Positions 35,162-46,254 of a stretch of 64,000 bases of DNA are shown here, in pieces. Position 1 is the first letter of the stretch; each line of letters starts with the position of its first letter. The DNA comes from Centipeda artemidis DSM 19719 (GTDB lineage: Bacteria; Bacillota; Negativicutes; Selenomonadales; Selenomonadaceae). Where the stretch lies: assembly GCF_000426665.1 (NCBI RefSeq), contig NZ_KE384552.1:81789-145788 (forward strand), written 5' to 3'. The position numbers were made by a program, and so were the translations under genes. The notes under the pieces were generated by a model, which worked only from the letters and a program-made list of their open reading frames with translations, did no database searches and was not told the origin of the DNA.

Positions 35162-35839
35162 TTATGCTGCCTCCTTGGGGGCGGTTTTTTCGTCGCCCCG
35201 GTACATCCACCACTGCTGCGCGATTTGGACGATGTTCATGGTGACCCAGTAGAGGACGAGTCCTGCGGGGAAGTTCAGACTGATCCAGCCGATGAAAAGC
35301 GGCATGACGGTCATCATGATTTTCATCTGCGGGTTCATCTCGGTGCTCGTCATTTTCTGCTGGAGGAATGTGGTCAATGCGGAGAGGACGGGCAGGATGT
35401 AAAGGGGATCCGGCGCGGAGAGGTGCGGGATCCAGAGAAACGCTTCGGCGGCTTCGCTCGGGTAGGCGAAGTTAAAGAGTGCGTAGTACATGCCCATGAG
35501 GATCGGCATCTGGACGAGGAGCGGGAGACAGCCCGCGAGCGGGTTGACCCCTGCCTGACGAAAGAGTTCTCCGGTCTTTTGCTGGAGCATCCGCGGGTCG
35601 TTTTTATACTTTTCCTGGATTTTTTTCATCTTCGGCTGGATTTCCTGCATCGCCTTCATGGATTTGACCTGCTTGACGGTAAGGGGGTAGGTGACCAGTT
35701 TGATGAGGATGGTGAGCAGAATGATCGGGAAGCCGTAGCTCTCGAGTCCGGCGGCGCCGGTAACGGTGTAAAATGCGCTGAGGATCATCTGAAGCAAGTG
35801 GATGATCGGCGCGAACAGGCTGCTGAAAAATTCGATCAA
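35162..35839 (-). CDS. yidC: Membrane protein insertase YidC/Oxa1
   Basis: 225 residues with about five membrane helices. Characteristic regions are LTILIKLVTYPLTVKQVKSMKAMQEIQPKMKKIQ, GCLPLLVQMPILMGMYYAL and PAGLVLYWVTMNIVQ. It is the short Gram-positive form, starting directly with the first helix and with no lipobox. It inserts proteins in the inner membrane with YidD and Sec. ATG follows GAGGAGGAACAATCC. Confidence 0.95.
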   Translation of the reverse strand: MIEFFSSLFAPIIHLLQMILSAFYTVTGAAGLESYGFPIILLTILIKLVTYPLTVKQVKSMKAMQEIQPKMKKIQEKYKNDPRMLQQKTGELFRQAGVNPLAGCLPLLVQMPILMGMYYALFNFAYPSEAAEAFLWIPHLSAPDPLYILPVLSALTTFLQQKMTSTEMNPQMKIMMTVMPLFIGWISLNFPAGLVLYWVTMNIVQIAQQWWMYRGDEKTAPKEAA

Positions 35840-36262
35840 GGATTGTTCCTCCTCTATGCGCGCGGTTTTTGTTGCGCATATACAATACTGTGAATATTCT
35901 GCGGTTTTATTTGTTTTTTGAAACTATGGGGTATGATTTTTGGATTCGAGATGAATTGTATCTTTAGTTCGCGGGCACATTCTTGTCGCTGCGCAAACGG
36001 CGTGCGATGCGAAAAACATTAGGGCAGCGCAGGGTTGACGCGCGGCTCAGGGTATCTTTCTCACCGCGTTACAAACGGCACGCACAATCAGAACATGGTG
36101 TGAGACGTGCGCTATATTAAAGAATACGATGATCCCCATTTCACCGGCTGATGATTATACGATGCACCGCCATAGCGGACGGGAGGGCGCGTATCACGTG
36201 CAGGTTTTTCCCACGATGTAATGACGCCAAAATCCCGCGTCACGTTTCACACCGTATAGCAA
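35840..36262. other. Unusual gap between yidC and yidD
   Basis: In most bacteria these genes are adjacent or overlapping. Here about 540 bp separate them, including palindromic element J (36263-36387) and about 380 bp with no clear gene. A 30-codon plus-strand frame (36129-36221) is too weak to support. A palindrome arm copy lies at 36222-36243. Confidence 0.5.
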
Positions 36263-36387
36263 GTGAGGCGTCAGCTTTGATGCACAGCTAGGAATAACGA
36301 GAATGCGAGCGACGGCGTAGTAAAAAAGCTACTCCTAGCGAAGCATTCGAAGTTATGACAACGCTGTGCGCAAAGATCACGTCTCAC
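36263..36387. repeat. 125-bp palindromic element, copy J
   Basis: Starts GTGAGGCGTCAGCTTTGATG and ends GATCACGTCTCAC. It ends close to the yidD stop region on the minus strand. It has a type II core with CGTAGTAAAAAAGCTACTCC. Confidence 0.8.
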
Positions 36388-36595
36388 GCCTTACGGGATC
36401 GTAGCCGCCCTCATGCCACGGATGACACCTGAGTATCCTCCGCACCGCCATCCATCCGCCGCGCCGCGCGCCGTACCGCTCAATCGCCTCCATCGCGTAC
36501 GCGGAGCAGGTGGGTTGATACCTGCACATGAGCGGGAGGAACGGCGAGATGCAGCTGCGATAAAACCGAATGACAAAGAGAAGAATCCGCTTCAT
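36377..36595 (-). CDS. yidD: Membrane protein insertion efficiency factor YidD
   Basis: 72 residues. The family pattern [20 protein letters not shown], then [16 protein letters not shown] and the C-terminal [12 protein letters not shown] are all present. It is thought to help YidC. It overlaps rnpA by four bases (ATGA). Confidence 0.93.
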   Translation of the reverse strand: MKRILLFVIRFYRSCISPFLPLMCRYQPTCSAYAMEAIERYGARRGGWMAVRRILRCHPWHEGGYDPVRRET

Positions 36596-36984
36596 GAATG
36601 CCCCTCCCGGCGCGGCGCATGTCCCGCAGGAATGAGAATCTTTGCACGGCGCGCGAGTTTCTTCAAATCTGCAGCAGCATCCTGCATTTTATGGTCGGCA
36701 AGCCCTGCGCGTCCGATGAGCAGGATGCCGACATCGGGGCGCAGTTCGTACTGCATGAGACGGTATGCTTCGCGCATAAGACGCTTTGTGCGGCTGCGCA
36801 CGGGTGCAGATCCCAATTTTTTCCCCGCAGCAAAGCCGACTTTGCCCGCAACGCCCGCATCGCGCAGGATGTAGAGGATCATATACCGCCCCGGGAAGGC
36901 GGTTCCTTTATGATAGACGTTTTGAAAATCGCTGCGCCGCTTGATTATCTGCGCGCGCGAGAGCGTATATCTCTGCTTGTTCAT
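36592..36984 (-). CDS. rnpA: Ribonuclease P protein component
   Basis: 130 residues. The RNR motif region reads [15 protein letters not shown], and [19 protein letters not shown] is typical of the N-terminus. With rnpB RNA it matures tRNA 5' ends. No strong ribosome binding site is seen, and a hairpin plus T run precedes the ATG. Confidence 0.93.
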   Translation of the reverse strand: MNKQRYTLSRAQIIKRRSDFQNVYHKGTAFPGRYMILYILRDAGVAGKVGFAAGKKLGSAPVRSRTKRLMREAYRLMQYELRPDVGILLIGRAGLADHKMQDAAADLKKLARRAKILIPAGHAPRREGHS

Positions 36985-36991
36985 GATTCAT

Positions 36992-37018
36992 AAAAAAGAG
37001 GTCACCCGCGGTGACCTC
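36992..37018 (-). terminator. Hairpin between rpmH and rnpA
   Basis: On the minus strand GAGGTCACC, short loop, GGTGACCTC, then TTTTTT, directly before the rnpA start. It can act as an attenuator lowering rnpA relative to rpmH. Confidence 0.6.
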
Positions 37019-37068
37019 CTGCTTTCAGTCCGGCGCCGTCTCGCGTGATTCGATCGGTGCCAAACACA

Positions 37069-37203
37069 TTACGCCGAGAGTTTCTTTCTGCCGCGCCGAC
37101 GCCTTCTCTGTAGTACGAGGCGGCCGCCTTTCGTTTTCATGCGCTCACGGAATCCATGTGTCTTTTTTCTCCAACGGTTATTCGGCTGATACGTTCTCTT
37201 CAC
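37069..37203 (-). CDS. rpmH: Ribosomal protein bL34
   Basis: 44 residues, [20 protein letters not shown] at the start and basic throughout ([21 protein letters not shown]). The start is GTG at 37203, with AAAGGAGG upstream at correct spacing. Confidence 0.96.
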   Translation of the reverse strand: MKRTYQPNNRWRKKTHGFRERMKTKGGRLVLQRRRRRGRKKLSA

Positions 37204-37325
37204 CTCATCGTCACCTCCTTTACCGCTGCATTGATTGCAGCTTTTCAAATCTATGATTTCACTTCGGTCATTATAGACGAAGAAAAGCCGCGCTGTCAAG
37301 GCGAGCGGGGCGTATTTTGTTATGT

Positions 37326-37488
37326 TTTTTTCGTCAAAGAGTCAAAAGCCAATATTGATAAGTCCATTACTTTTTGCTAAAATATTCCTGTCAAAGTGCG
37401 TGGGGTCTATTTTTGTGTGCTTTTTGTCAAACGAGCCAAAACTGCTATTGATAAGCTTGTTATTTTTGCTGAAATATCCCCACTCCAT
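37326..37488. repeat. Two imperfect 65-bp direct repeats in the origin region
   Basis: Unit 1 (about 37326-37390) and unit 2 (about 37424-37488) both contain TTTTTnGTCAAAnGAGnCAAAA, ATTGATAAG and TTTTTGCTnAAATAT. Both are AT-rich. Each has a near DnaA-box (TATTGATAA). Confidence 0.65.
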
Positions 37489-37562
37489 TGTTGAAAACCT
37501 GTGCAAAAATCGTGCATAATTTTTCACATACTTGCATTTTCTTATAGTTCTCACCGATGAAC

Positions 37563-37594
37563 TTATCAACAACTGTGAATAATCCTGTTGATAA
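37563..37594. promoter_or_regulatory. DnaA boxes upstream of dnaA (origin part 1)
   Basis: TTATCAACA (37563-37571), TGTGAATAA (37574-37582) and TGTTGATAA (37586-37594) are closely spaced DnaA-box variants. They are followed by an A/T run (37601-37618), typical of an unwinding element. Confidence 0.75.
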
Positions 37595-37633
37595 ACAGGT
37601 ACCAAAAAAATTTTTTTGAAGGGATTCGATTGC

Positions 37634-39097
37634 ATGTCGGAAGAAAAGCATCCCCAAATTACCGCTCTATGGCGGCAGATTTTAGAAAAGACGGACGGTA
37701 TCCTGCCGCAGGAAGCAGTGACGAAGTGGCTTCCGCGGATCGTTCCCATCACGCAAAACGGCAGCGAGCTGGTACTTGCCGTGCCGGATGCATTTACAAA
37801 ACAGTTCATCGAACAGCGCTATCTCGTTCTGCTCAGCGACGCGGCACATGCCGCGCTCGATGCCGTCTACACGTTCCGCCTCGTTGTGGATCCCTCCACA
37901 GCACCGAAATCCCCTGCACCACGGGAACATGCGAGCAGTTCTTTGGACGGTGCGGGCACGACGGCAGATGAGATTGCTTCCTACGGCAGTTCTTCGCCTG
38001 CACAGGGCGCACTCCCGCTCACGCCGCCCGTACCGGATGCCGGAACTTCTCACGCAGCGGCGCCGGACGATGCAACAACGCTGAATCCGAAATATACCTT
38101 TGATGCATTCGTCACAGGACGATCAAATCAGTTTTCCTATGCCATGGCAAAATCCGTCGCAGAGGCGCCGGGACTGCCTTCCAACAATCCGCTCTTCATC
38201 TACGGCGGCGTGGGGCTCGGCAAAACGCATCTGATGCACGCGGTCGGTCATAAGATCCTCGCAGATCATCCCGATAAGCGCGTGCTCTATATCGCCAGCA
38301 TGGATTTCACGAACGAATTCATCAGTGCCATCGGCAAAAAAAATACGGATGAGTTCCGTGAAAAATATTATGCTATTGACGTATTGCTCATCGACGATAT
38401 TCAATTCTTCTCCGGACAGCTGCAAACACAGGCGGAGTTTTTCCAAATGTTCAACAAGCTGCGCGACAGCGGGCGCCAGATCATTATGACCTGCGATCGT
38501 CAGCCGCAGGAAGTCAAGGGACTTGAGGATCGTCTTATATCGCGGTTTTCCGGCGGCGTCGTCGTGGATATTCAGCCCCCGGAGTTCGAAACACGCATGG
38601 CAATTCTTCAAAAAAAGGCACAGTCGGAGGAAATCGACATTCCCGGCGATGTGATGACCTATATCGCGAGCCGCGTGGACAGCAATATCCGTGAACTCGA
38701 AGGCGCGCTCACGCGTCTCATCAAATACGCGTCAACCATGCGCCTGCCGATCGACGAGTCGACATGCGTGGCAGCGCTCGGAAATTATCTGCGCGGAGAG
38801 ACGGGACGGCGGATCACAATGGAAATCATTGAGAGCATGGTCTGCACCCATTTCAAGATAAAGAGCGAAGATATCCGCTCAACCAAGCGCAGCAACGATA
38901 TTGCATTTCCGCGGCAGGTGGCGATGTATCTCTGCCATGAGCTGACGGATGTATCGTGGCCGACGATCGGCGGATTCTTTAACCGTGATCATTCGACGGT
39001 GATCCACGCACATAAAAAGATTCAAAGCCTTGTGAGCGAAGATGCGGCGACGGATGCACTAATAAAGAGTCTGACCGTCCAGATCCGCGGCATTTAG
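37634..39097 (+). CDS. dnaA: Chromosomal replication initiator DnaA
   Basis: About 487 residues. Domain I (1-80) is followed by a Pro/Ser/Thr-rich linker, AAA+ domain III with FIYGGVGLGKTHLMHAVG and DVLLIDDIQFF, and domain IV with the signature FFNRDHSTVIHAHKKI. It binds DnaA boxes, melts the origin and controls its own gene. Start ATG at 37634, with AAGGG about ten bases upstream; DnaA boxes sit immediately before it. Confidence 0.98.
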   Translation: MSEEKHPQITALWRQILEKTDGILPQEAVTKWLPRIVPITQNGSELVLAVPDAFTKQFIEQRYLVLLSDAAHAALDAVYTFRLVVDPSTAPKSPAPREHASSSLDGAGTTADEIASYGSSSPAQGALPLTPPVPDAGTSHAAAPDDATTLNPKYTFDAFVTGRSNQFSYAMAKSVAEAPGLPSNNPLFIYGGVGLGKTHLMHAVGHKILADHPDKRVLYIASMDFTNEFISAIGKKNTDEFREKYYAIDVLLIDDIQFFSGQLQTQAEFFQMFNKLRDSGRQIIMTCDRQPQEVKGLEDRLISRFSGGVVVDIQPPEFETRMAILQKKAQSEEIDIPGDVMTYIASRVDSNIRELEGALTRLIKYASTMRLPIDESTCVAALGNYLRGETGRRITMEIIESMVCTHFKIKSEDIRSTKRSNDIAFPRQVAMYLCHELTDVSWPTIGGFFNRDHSTVIHAHKKIQSLVSEDAATDALIKSLTVQIRGI

Positions 39098-39099
39098 GC

Positions 39100-39222
39100 G
39101 TGAATCGGGATCTTTGCGCCTAGCGTCGTCATTTTTGGCAAACGCTTCGTCGACGTAGGCTTTTGACTACGCCTTCCTCACGTTTGCCGCAATTCCTAGC
39201 TATGCATCCAAGCTGACACATC
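39100..39222. repeat. Palindromic element, copy K (degenerate 3' arm)
   Basis: Starts GTGAATCGGGATCTTTGCGC within a few bases of the dnaA stop. Type II core intact; the distal end (GCTGACACATCTC) no longer pairs perfectly with the start. A small fragment continues at about 39240-39275. Confidence 0.7.
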
Positions 39223-39364
39223 TCTTAGTTTTTCGGTATAACGCGGGGGTTTTTACGCATCGCTGCGCCATGTATTCGGACATTGAGGTTGACAACGGTA
39301 ATCTAAGACCAAACTCCCTGTGTATATCTATGTGAATTTTCCCCCTCATATCATGTGGACGTAC

Positions 39365-39442
39365 TGTGCATAACTCAGCATCTGCTGCCGATCTGTCTAA
39401 ACTGTGGATAACCGCACAATTATTCTCCACAATTTTTCCACA
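39365..39442. promoter_or_regulatory. DnaA boxes between dnaA and dnaN (origin part 2)
   Basis: TGTGCATAA (39365-39373), TGTGGATAA (39403-39411, perfect) and TTTTCCACA (39434-39442) in an AT-rich gap of about 490 bp. Together with the boxes upstream of dnaA this matches a bipartite Firmicute origin. Confidence 0.7.
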
Positions 39443-39589
39443 ATCAAGATCAAGCAATTACGATACACACAACCACATTTCAACAAATCCACAGCCCCTA
39501 CTACTACGGCTACTATATTTATTTTATACAAGTGACCATAGAAAAACGGCACGCCCTTCGGCGCGCTTCCTCCGCAGAAAGGACACCAT

Positions 39590-40732
39590 ATGAACATCAC
39601 GCTCGGCAAAAGCGACCTCCTCACCGCTCTTCAAATTGTCAGCAAAGGACTCTCGACGAAGCCGCAAACACCCATCCTCTCAGGAATCTATCTCTCTGCA
39701 AAGGACGGTCAGCTTGAACTTCAGTCTACAAACTACGAGATCGGATTCATCCTTACCATCCCCGCAGAAGTCAAAACGCCGGGCGCAGCAATTCTTCCCG
39801 GCAAATATCTCACCGAGTTCACACGAAAGCTTCCGGCCGACGAGGTATCTATCGACTGTATCAGCGAAGACGGTCTTGGCGTAATCACATCAGGAAACGC
39901 ACGCTTTACATTGCGCCAAATGGAAGTCGATGACTTCCCAAAATTACAGCGTATGGACGGAACACTGCGGTTCACTATCAAAGACCGTGTACTTGCACAT
40001 CTTGTCAAGAAGTCTGCATTTGCCTGCATGAAGGAAGAACAGCGCGACCGCCGTCCCGTATTTACCGGCTGTCAGCTCGAAGTCGAGGGAAGAGAGATCA
40101 CGCTTGCGGCGACGAACGTACATCGTCTTGCTGTAAAAAGCGAGCACATCGAATCGGATGCAGGGCAGATTCGCGTCGTCATTCCTGCGAAATTCCTTGA
40201 AGAAGTAACGCGCACCATCACGAGTGAAGTTCCAACGGACATCGAGATTGTCTGCTCCTACAACCAAATCAGCATGTCGGCAGAGGGCATCTATATGACC
40301 TCACGACTCATTGAGGGCAGTTTCCCCGATTATCACCGCGTCATTCCAAGAGACGAAAACATCCGTACAAAGGTCACGATGAATGCCGGAGATTTTGCCG
40401 CTGCTGTTGAGCGCGCATCACTTATATCGCGCACGGATCAATATAACATTGTGAAACTTGAATTTGAGGATAACCTTCTTCATATCACATCGAACAGCCC
40501 CGATGTTGGACGTGCCGAGGAGACCATTGAAGCCGAAGTTGAAGGCGATCCTGCGGTCATCGCATTCAACGCCTCCTATCTGCTTGACGCGATGAAATCG
40601 CTCGACAGCGATATCTGTATCCTTTCTTTGCAGGCACCGAACGAGCAGGGGCAGAACCTCTCGCCGATCACCATTCGTGAGGAGGCGGATAAGGATTATA
40701 TATACGTTGTAACGCCTGTAAGAACACGATGA
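39590..40732 (+). CDS. dnaN: DNA polymerase III beta clamp
   Basis: 380 residues, the usual length for DnaN. Three similar domains, with KTPGAAILPGKYLTEFTRKL, LEVEGREITLAATNVHRLAVK and ITIREEADKDYIYVVTPVRTR at the end. It forms the sliding clamp for polymerase III. Start ATG after GAAAGGACACC. It lies downstream of dnaA across the origin gap and overlaps no neighbour. Confidence 0.97.
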   Translation: MNITLGKSDLLTALQIVSKGLSTKPQTPILSGIYLSAKDGQLELQSTNYEIGFILTIPAEVKTPGAAILPGKYLTEFTRKLPADEVSIDCISEDGLGVITSGNARFTLRQMEVDDFPKLQRMDGTLRFTIKDRVLAHLVKKSAFACMKEEQRDRRPVFTGCQLEVEGREITLAATNVHRLAVKSEHIESDAGQIRVVIPAKFLEEVTRTITSEVPTDIEIVCSYNQISMSAEGIYMTSRLIEGSFPDYHRVIPRDENIRTKVTMNAGDFAAAVERASLISRTDQYNIVKLEFEDNLLHITSNSPDVGRAEETIEAEVEGDPAVIAFNASYLLDAMKSLDSDICILSLQAPNEQGQNLSPITIREEADKDYIYVVTPVRTR

Positions 40733-40747
40733 GGATACATTGACGTG

Positions 40748-40960
40748 ATGGATATAGAGATTCATACGGCGTACATCCAGCTTGATCAGTTTTTGAAACT
40801 TGCGGGAGAAGTGCCGAGCGGCGGCATGGTCAAAGAGCTGATTGCAGCGGGGCGCATCAAACGCAACGGCGCTGTTGAGACAGCGCGCCGGCGTAAACTT
40901 GTGCCGGGAGATATTGTTACAATAGAGGGCGGCGGAATCTACCGTGTCACTGCTTTGTAA
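40748..40960 (+). CDS. yaaA: S4-domain protein YaaA
   Basis: About 70 residues. QLDQFLKLAGEVPSGGMVKELI and GRIKRNGAVETARRRKLVPGD make an S4 RNA-binding fold, as in YaaA between dnaN and recF. Start could be ATG 40748 or the GTG just before it. It ends two bases before recF. Confidence 0.9.
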   Translation: MDIEIHTAYIQLDQFLKLAGEVPSGGMVKELIAAGRIKRNGAVETARRRKLVPGDIVTIEGGGIYRVTAL

Positions 40961-40962
40961 TT

Positions 40963-42084
40963 ATGCGGATCACACGACTCGAGCTTCACTCTTATCGTAA
41001 TTATGAAACACTGGGTCTCCGGTTTGATCCTGGTGTTCAGATTTTTCTCGGCGCAAACGCGCAGGGCAAGACAAATATCATTGAGGCGCTTTACTACGCT
41101 TCGTTTGGACGCTCCCATCGCACGACGAGCGATGCGGAGCTCATTCGTATGGGAGAGAGCGCGGGGCGGATTGATCTTTCCTTTCTGCGTCATGATGTTC
41201 CGGGAGAGTTATCATTTACATTTGAGCGTGGGCACAGGCGGCGTATCTTGCGTGCGGGAGAGCCGCTGCGGCAGCGTGAGCTTGTAGGTCTCCTCCCTAT
41301 GGTGCTCTTTTCCCCGGAGGATCTCTTCCTCGTCAAGGGGGCGCCTGCACTGCGCCGGCGCTATCTCGACGCTGAGCTCTCTCAGGCAAGCCCCGCGTAC
41401 TATGGAGAGCTCCTGCGCTATACGCACATCCTGCGTCAGCGCGGCGCGATCCTAAAGGACATCCGCGAGCGTCTTGTCCCTGTCGATGCACTCGAGCCGT
41501 GGGACGTGCAGCTTGCACGCAGCGCGGCACGCATTGTTACGCGGCGAATCGCCGCGGCGGAGCGTCTAGGTGCGCTCTCCGGGCGTGTTCAGTCGGTGCT
41601 CGCCGCGGGAGAAAAGCTGACGATCGCCTATGAGATCGCTCATGTGCCGGAGGATCTGACGGGAGAAAAAGACGGCATGGCAGATCGGCTCGAATTATGG
41701 TATAATAAGACGTTGGTCGAATGCCGTGTCCGCGATATTGCGCGCGGGTCGACGGGCGTGGGACCGCATCTTGACGATCTCGTTCTTTTTGTCGGCGGCA
41801 TGAGTCTGCGTAGTTACGGCTCGCAGGGACAACAGCGTACAGGAGCGCTCGCGCTCAAACTCGCGGAGCTCTTCTACCTGCGGGATAGTGTAGGCGAGGC
41901 ACCGATCCTGCTGCTCGACGATGTGATGAGTGAGCTTGACGCCGACCGCCGCGCTGCGCTCCTCTCCTTCATCCGCAGTGAACACATCCAGACGTTTATT
42001 ACAGCGACGGATGCGGCGTATTTCCCGGCGGAGGAGATGGGGGCGACGTATCGGTATGTAACTCATGGAATGGTTCACTCCTAG
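40963..42084 (+). CDS. recF: DNA replication and repair protein RecF
   Basis: 373 residues. Walker A IFLGANAQGKTNIIEALYY, signature LRSYGSQGQQRTGALALKL and Walker B APILLLDDVMSELD. It loads RecA at gaps with RecO and RecR. Its stop lies in a short remnant of the palindromic repeat (CTCCTAGCGTCGTTATTTT). Confidence 0.97.
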   Translation: MRITRLELHSYRNYETLGLRFDPGVQIFLGANAQGKTNIIEALYYASFGRSHRTTSDAELIRMGESAGRIDLSFLRHDVPGELSFTFERGHRRRILRAGEPLRQRELVGLLPMVLFSPEDLFLVKGAPALRRRYLDAELSQASPAYYGELLRYTHILRQRGAILKDIRERLVPVDALEPWDVQLARSAARIVTRRIAAAERLGALSGRVQSVLAAGEKLTIAYEIAHVPEDLTGEKDGMADRLELWYNKTLVECRVRDIARGSTGVGPHLDDLVLFVGGMSLRSYGSQGQQRTGALALKLAELFYLRDSVGEAPILLLDDVMSELDADRRAALLSFIRSEHIQTFITATDAAYFPAEEMGATYRYVTHGMVHS

Positions 42085-42275
42085 CGTCGTTATTTTGTGT
42101 ATGGATTGTTGTACGCGTCCTGCGATGCAAGGCGCGCGTGCCGTTTGCAATGTGGTGGGAAACATGCCCCGGAGCGGAGAGATACAAAAAATTATCGCGA
42201 AGGACATCCTAGAATGGCTCTTAATAGAAAAGTAAGTTGAAAAAATATATCAACTCTGAAAGGAGGGGCTCTCCC

Positions 42276-43178
42276 ATGCGAACCACCCTCTGCACTGCCG
42301 CGGCGGATGCGGACGTGCGCGCAGCGATTCGGCGGCTCGGTGCGAAATTTGAACGCGATTACATCGTCCATACAACAATTAGTCATTGGAATGACATCAT
42401 GGGGGAGATGGTTGCACGCCGCGTGCGCGCCGTCTATGTGAAGGACGGAAAACTCTTTCTCTATGCGCCCGATGCCGTTTGGAAAAACGAAATGCGGATG
42501 AGTGCACCCGAGATCGTTCAGCGTGTCAATAATTGTGCGGGTAGCCGCATGGTATGCGAGATCGCATTCACCCGCCGCGCACGCGCCGAGATCCCGGACG
42601 AGGAGGGCGCGGACACGGAGACTCCTGCAGCATACGCGCGCGCCGTGAAGAAAACGGGACTGAGCGATGCGGAGATCGCGCGCGGCGCATCCATCGCAGA
42701 CGCCGCAGAGGATGCGGAGCTGGGCAAACGCATCCGGCGCGCCTATCAGGTATCGCGCAAGGCGCGCCGCCTGAAGGAAAGCCGCGGCTATACACCGTGT
42801 CCCTTGTGCGGTCGCCTCATCGAAGGAACGCATTGTCACGACTGCGCGCGCGCGCAGCAGCGCGAACTGCGGCGCGCCGTGCGCCGTGTTCTACGTGCAC
42901 AACCATGGGCAAAGCTCGCGGATGTTGTCAGAGAGGTTCCCGCCTGCGATGCGCTCCTTCTCGGCAGTGAGCGTGCAGATCTTGTCCGTGAGATCGCAAA
43001 CGCGACCGAGTACACCGATCAAACGAGTGACAACGCCTATATGATCACGATGCTTCACCGCAGCATCCCGCGCGATCAGGTCACACCGAAACATATCAGA
43101 CTTACCTTTTGGGAATTACGGAACGAACTTGTGACGACCAAGGAATTTTGGGAAGAGATGAAGCGCCGCAAGGCGTGA
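42276..43178 (+). CDS. DUF721 protein (DciA-like) with zinc ribbon
   Basis: About 300 residues. The first 100 residues fit the DUF721 domain (RDYIVHTTISHWNDIMGEMV, RVRAVYVKDGKLFLYAPDAV). A helical linker leads to a zinc-ribbon CPLCGRLIEGTHCHDC near residue 185. The C-terminal part is helical and basic. Placement between recF and gyrB is that of DciA, a proposed helicase-loading partner of DnaB. Start ATG 42276 after AAAGGAGGGG. The extra zinc ribbon and C-terminal half go beyond standard DciA. Confidence 0.75.
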   Translation: MRTTLCTAAADADVRAAIRRLGAKFERDYIVHTTISHWNDIMGEMVARRVRAVYVKDGKLFLYAPDAVWKNEMRMSAPEIVQRVNNCAGSRMVCEIAFTRRARAEIPDEEGADTETPAAYARAVKKTGLSDAEIARGASIADAAEDAELGKRIRRAYQVSRKARRLKESRGYTPCPLCGRLIEGTHCHDCARAQQRELRRAVRRVLRAQPWAKLADVVREVPACDALLLGSERADLVREIANATEYTDQTSDNAYMITMLHRSIPRDQVTPKHIRLTFWELRNELVTTKEFWEEMKRRKA

Positions 43179-43193
43179 GAGATGTGACGCGGG

Positions 43194-43299
43194 ATTTTCG
43201 CGCCTAGCGTCATTATTCGTCGAACGCTTCGCAGGAGTAGGTTTTTACAATTTATACGCTCTCATATCCATATTTTTATAGATAAAAATCCCGTATTAC
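43194..43299. repeat. Palindromic element, copy L (degenerate)
   Basis: Starts GTGACGCGGGATTTTCGCGC just after the DUF721 gene. The right arm is eroded (ATAAAAATCCCGTATTAC). Confidence 0.65.
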
Positions 43300-43306
43300 G
43301 TCGTAA

Positions 43307-45373
<2,067 letters not shown>

Positions 45374-45392
45374 TGTCTTAAAGAGAAGACAG

Positions 45393-45415
45393 AGCGCCCC
45401 TCGGGGCGCTTTTTC
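45393..45415 (+). terminator. gyrB terminator
   Basis: AGCGCCCC, two-base loop TC, then GGGGCGCT followed by TTTTTCT. Confidence 0.9.
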
Positions 45416-45425
45416 TATGTATATA

Positions 45426-45453
45426 TTGATTTTACAAAGAAATATGTTATAGT
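45426..45453 (+). promoter_or_regulatory. Possible promoter of higBA
   Basis: TTGATT (45426-45431), 16-base spacer, TATAGT (45448-45453), 24 bases before the toxin start. Confidence 0.4.
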
Positions 45454-45476
45454 TAAGATACGCTCGGGAGGACGTC

Positions 45477-45827
45477 ATGGATATCGTGTATAAGAATAAA
45501 AATGTAGAATCCGTATGTGTGGATTATCGCGTTGCAAAGAGACGTTATAATAGCAAAATTGCTGAAAAACTATTCGCAGCGCTAGAACTTATTCGAAATG
45601 CAGAGAGTATCAAAGATGTTGCTCTATATCCGCCGTTTCATTTTCATGCGTTAAAAGGAGATTGGAACGGATTCTTTGCAATAGATTTGGGCAGGCGTTT
45701 AGGCTATCGTCTTATTGTTCGACCAAAACGCGGAGGTAATTACGTTACAGCAGCAGAGGTATTCAGCGCAAGTGCAGTTGAGATTATCGTGATTCAGATA
45801 GAGGAGGTGTCCAATCACTATGAATAA
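45477..45827 (+). CDS. higB: HigB/RelE-type toxin
   Basis: 116 residues, fitting the HigB killer-protein family (AKRRYNSKIAEKLFAALELI, LYPPFHFHALKGDWNGFFAIDLGRRLGYRLIV). HigB toxins cleave mRNA on the ribosome. It overlaps the antitoxin gene by eight bases, as is usual for the toxin-first higBA order. It is AT-richer than the flanking genes. Confidence 0.85.
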   Translation: MDIVYKNKNVESVCVDYRVAKRRYNSKIAEKLFAALELIRNAESIKDVALYPPFHFHALKGDWNGFFAIDLGRRLGYRLIVRPKRGGNYVTAAEVFSASAVEIIVIQIEEVSNHYE

Positions 45828-46104
45828 AGTATTTTTCGGTGCTCATGTAATATTTCACCCCGGTTATTATGTGCAGGAGATCATTGATGATTTAGGCGTG
45901 GAGCGCACGGAGTTTTCAAAGCGACTCTGCATCTCGGATGAACTGTTAGACGACTTGATTTCCGGTGACATTGACCTTTCCGAAGAATTAGCGGCACGTT
46001 TATGCAAGGAGACAAATATCTCCGTCCGGACATGGATGAATATGCAGAAGTGTTATACGCGCCGGATGGAAGAGACGGCTTCTAGGAAAGAACTCGTTTC
46101 TTAA
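45820..46104 (+). CDS. higA: HigA-type antitoxin (XRE helix-turn-helix)
   Basis: 94 residues. An XRE-like helix-turn-helix is visible (YYVQEIIDDLGVERTEFSKRL, SDELLDDLISGDIDLSEELAARL). It binds HigB and represses the operon. It is followed by a terminator. Confidence 0.85.
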   Translation: MNKVFFGAHVIFHPGYYVQEIIDDLGVERTEFSKRLCISDELLDDLISGDIDLSEELAARLCKETNISVRTWMNMQKCYTRRMEETASRKELVS

Positions 46105-46109
46105 ACCGG

Positions 46110-46153
46110 AAAAACGACTGCACCGTATGTGAAACCGGTACAGTCGTTTTTTT
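46110..46153 (+). terminator. higBA terminator
   Basis: AAAAACGACTG...CAGTCGTTTTTTT with an inner ACCG...CGGT stem. Confidence 0.8.
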
Positions 46154-46254
46154 GATGCGTATAATAATATAAGTTAGATATAATGAGAAAACGTCCATAC
46201 GTCGGAAAGCGGCATAGGCGTTTGAATCGCTTCGGCGATTCAAGATCAAAGGAA

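Noticed and set aside
36129..36221. A 30-codon ORF between yidC and yidD
   Set aside because: Too short, with no supporting ribosome binding site or recognisable sequence.
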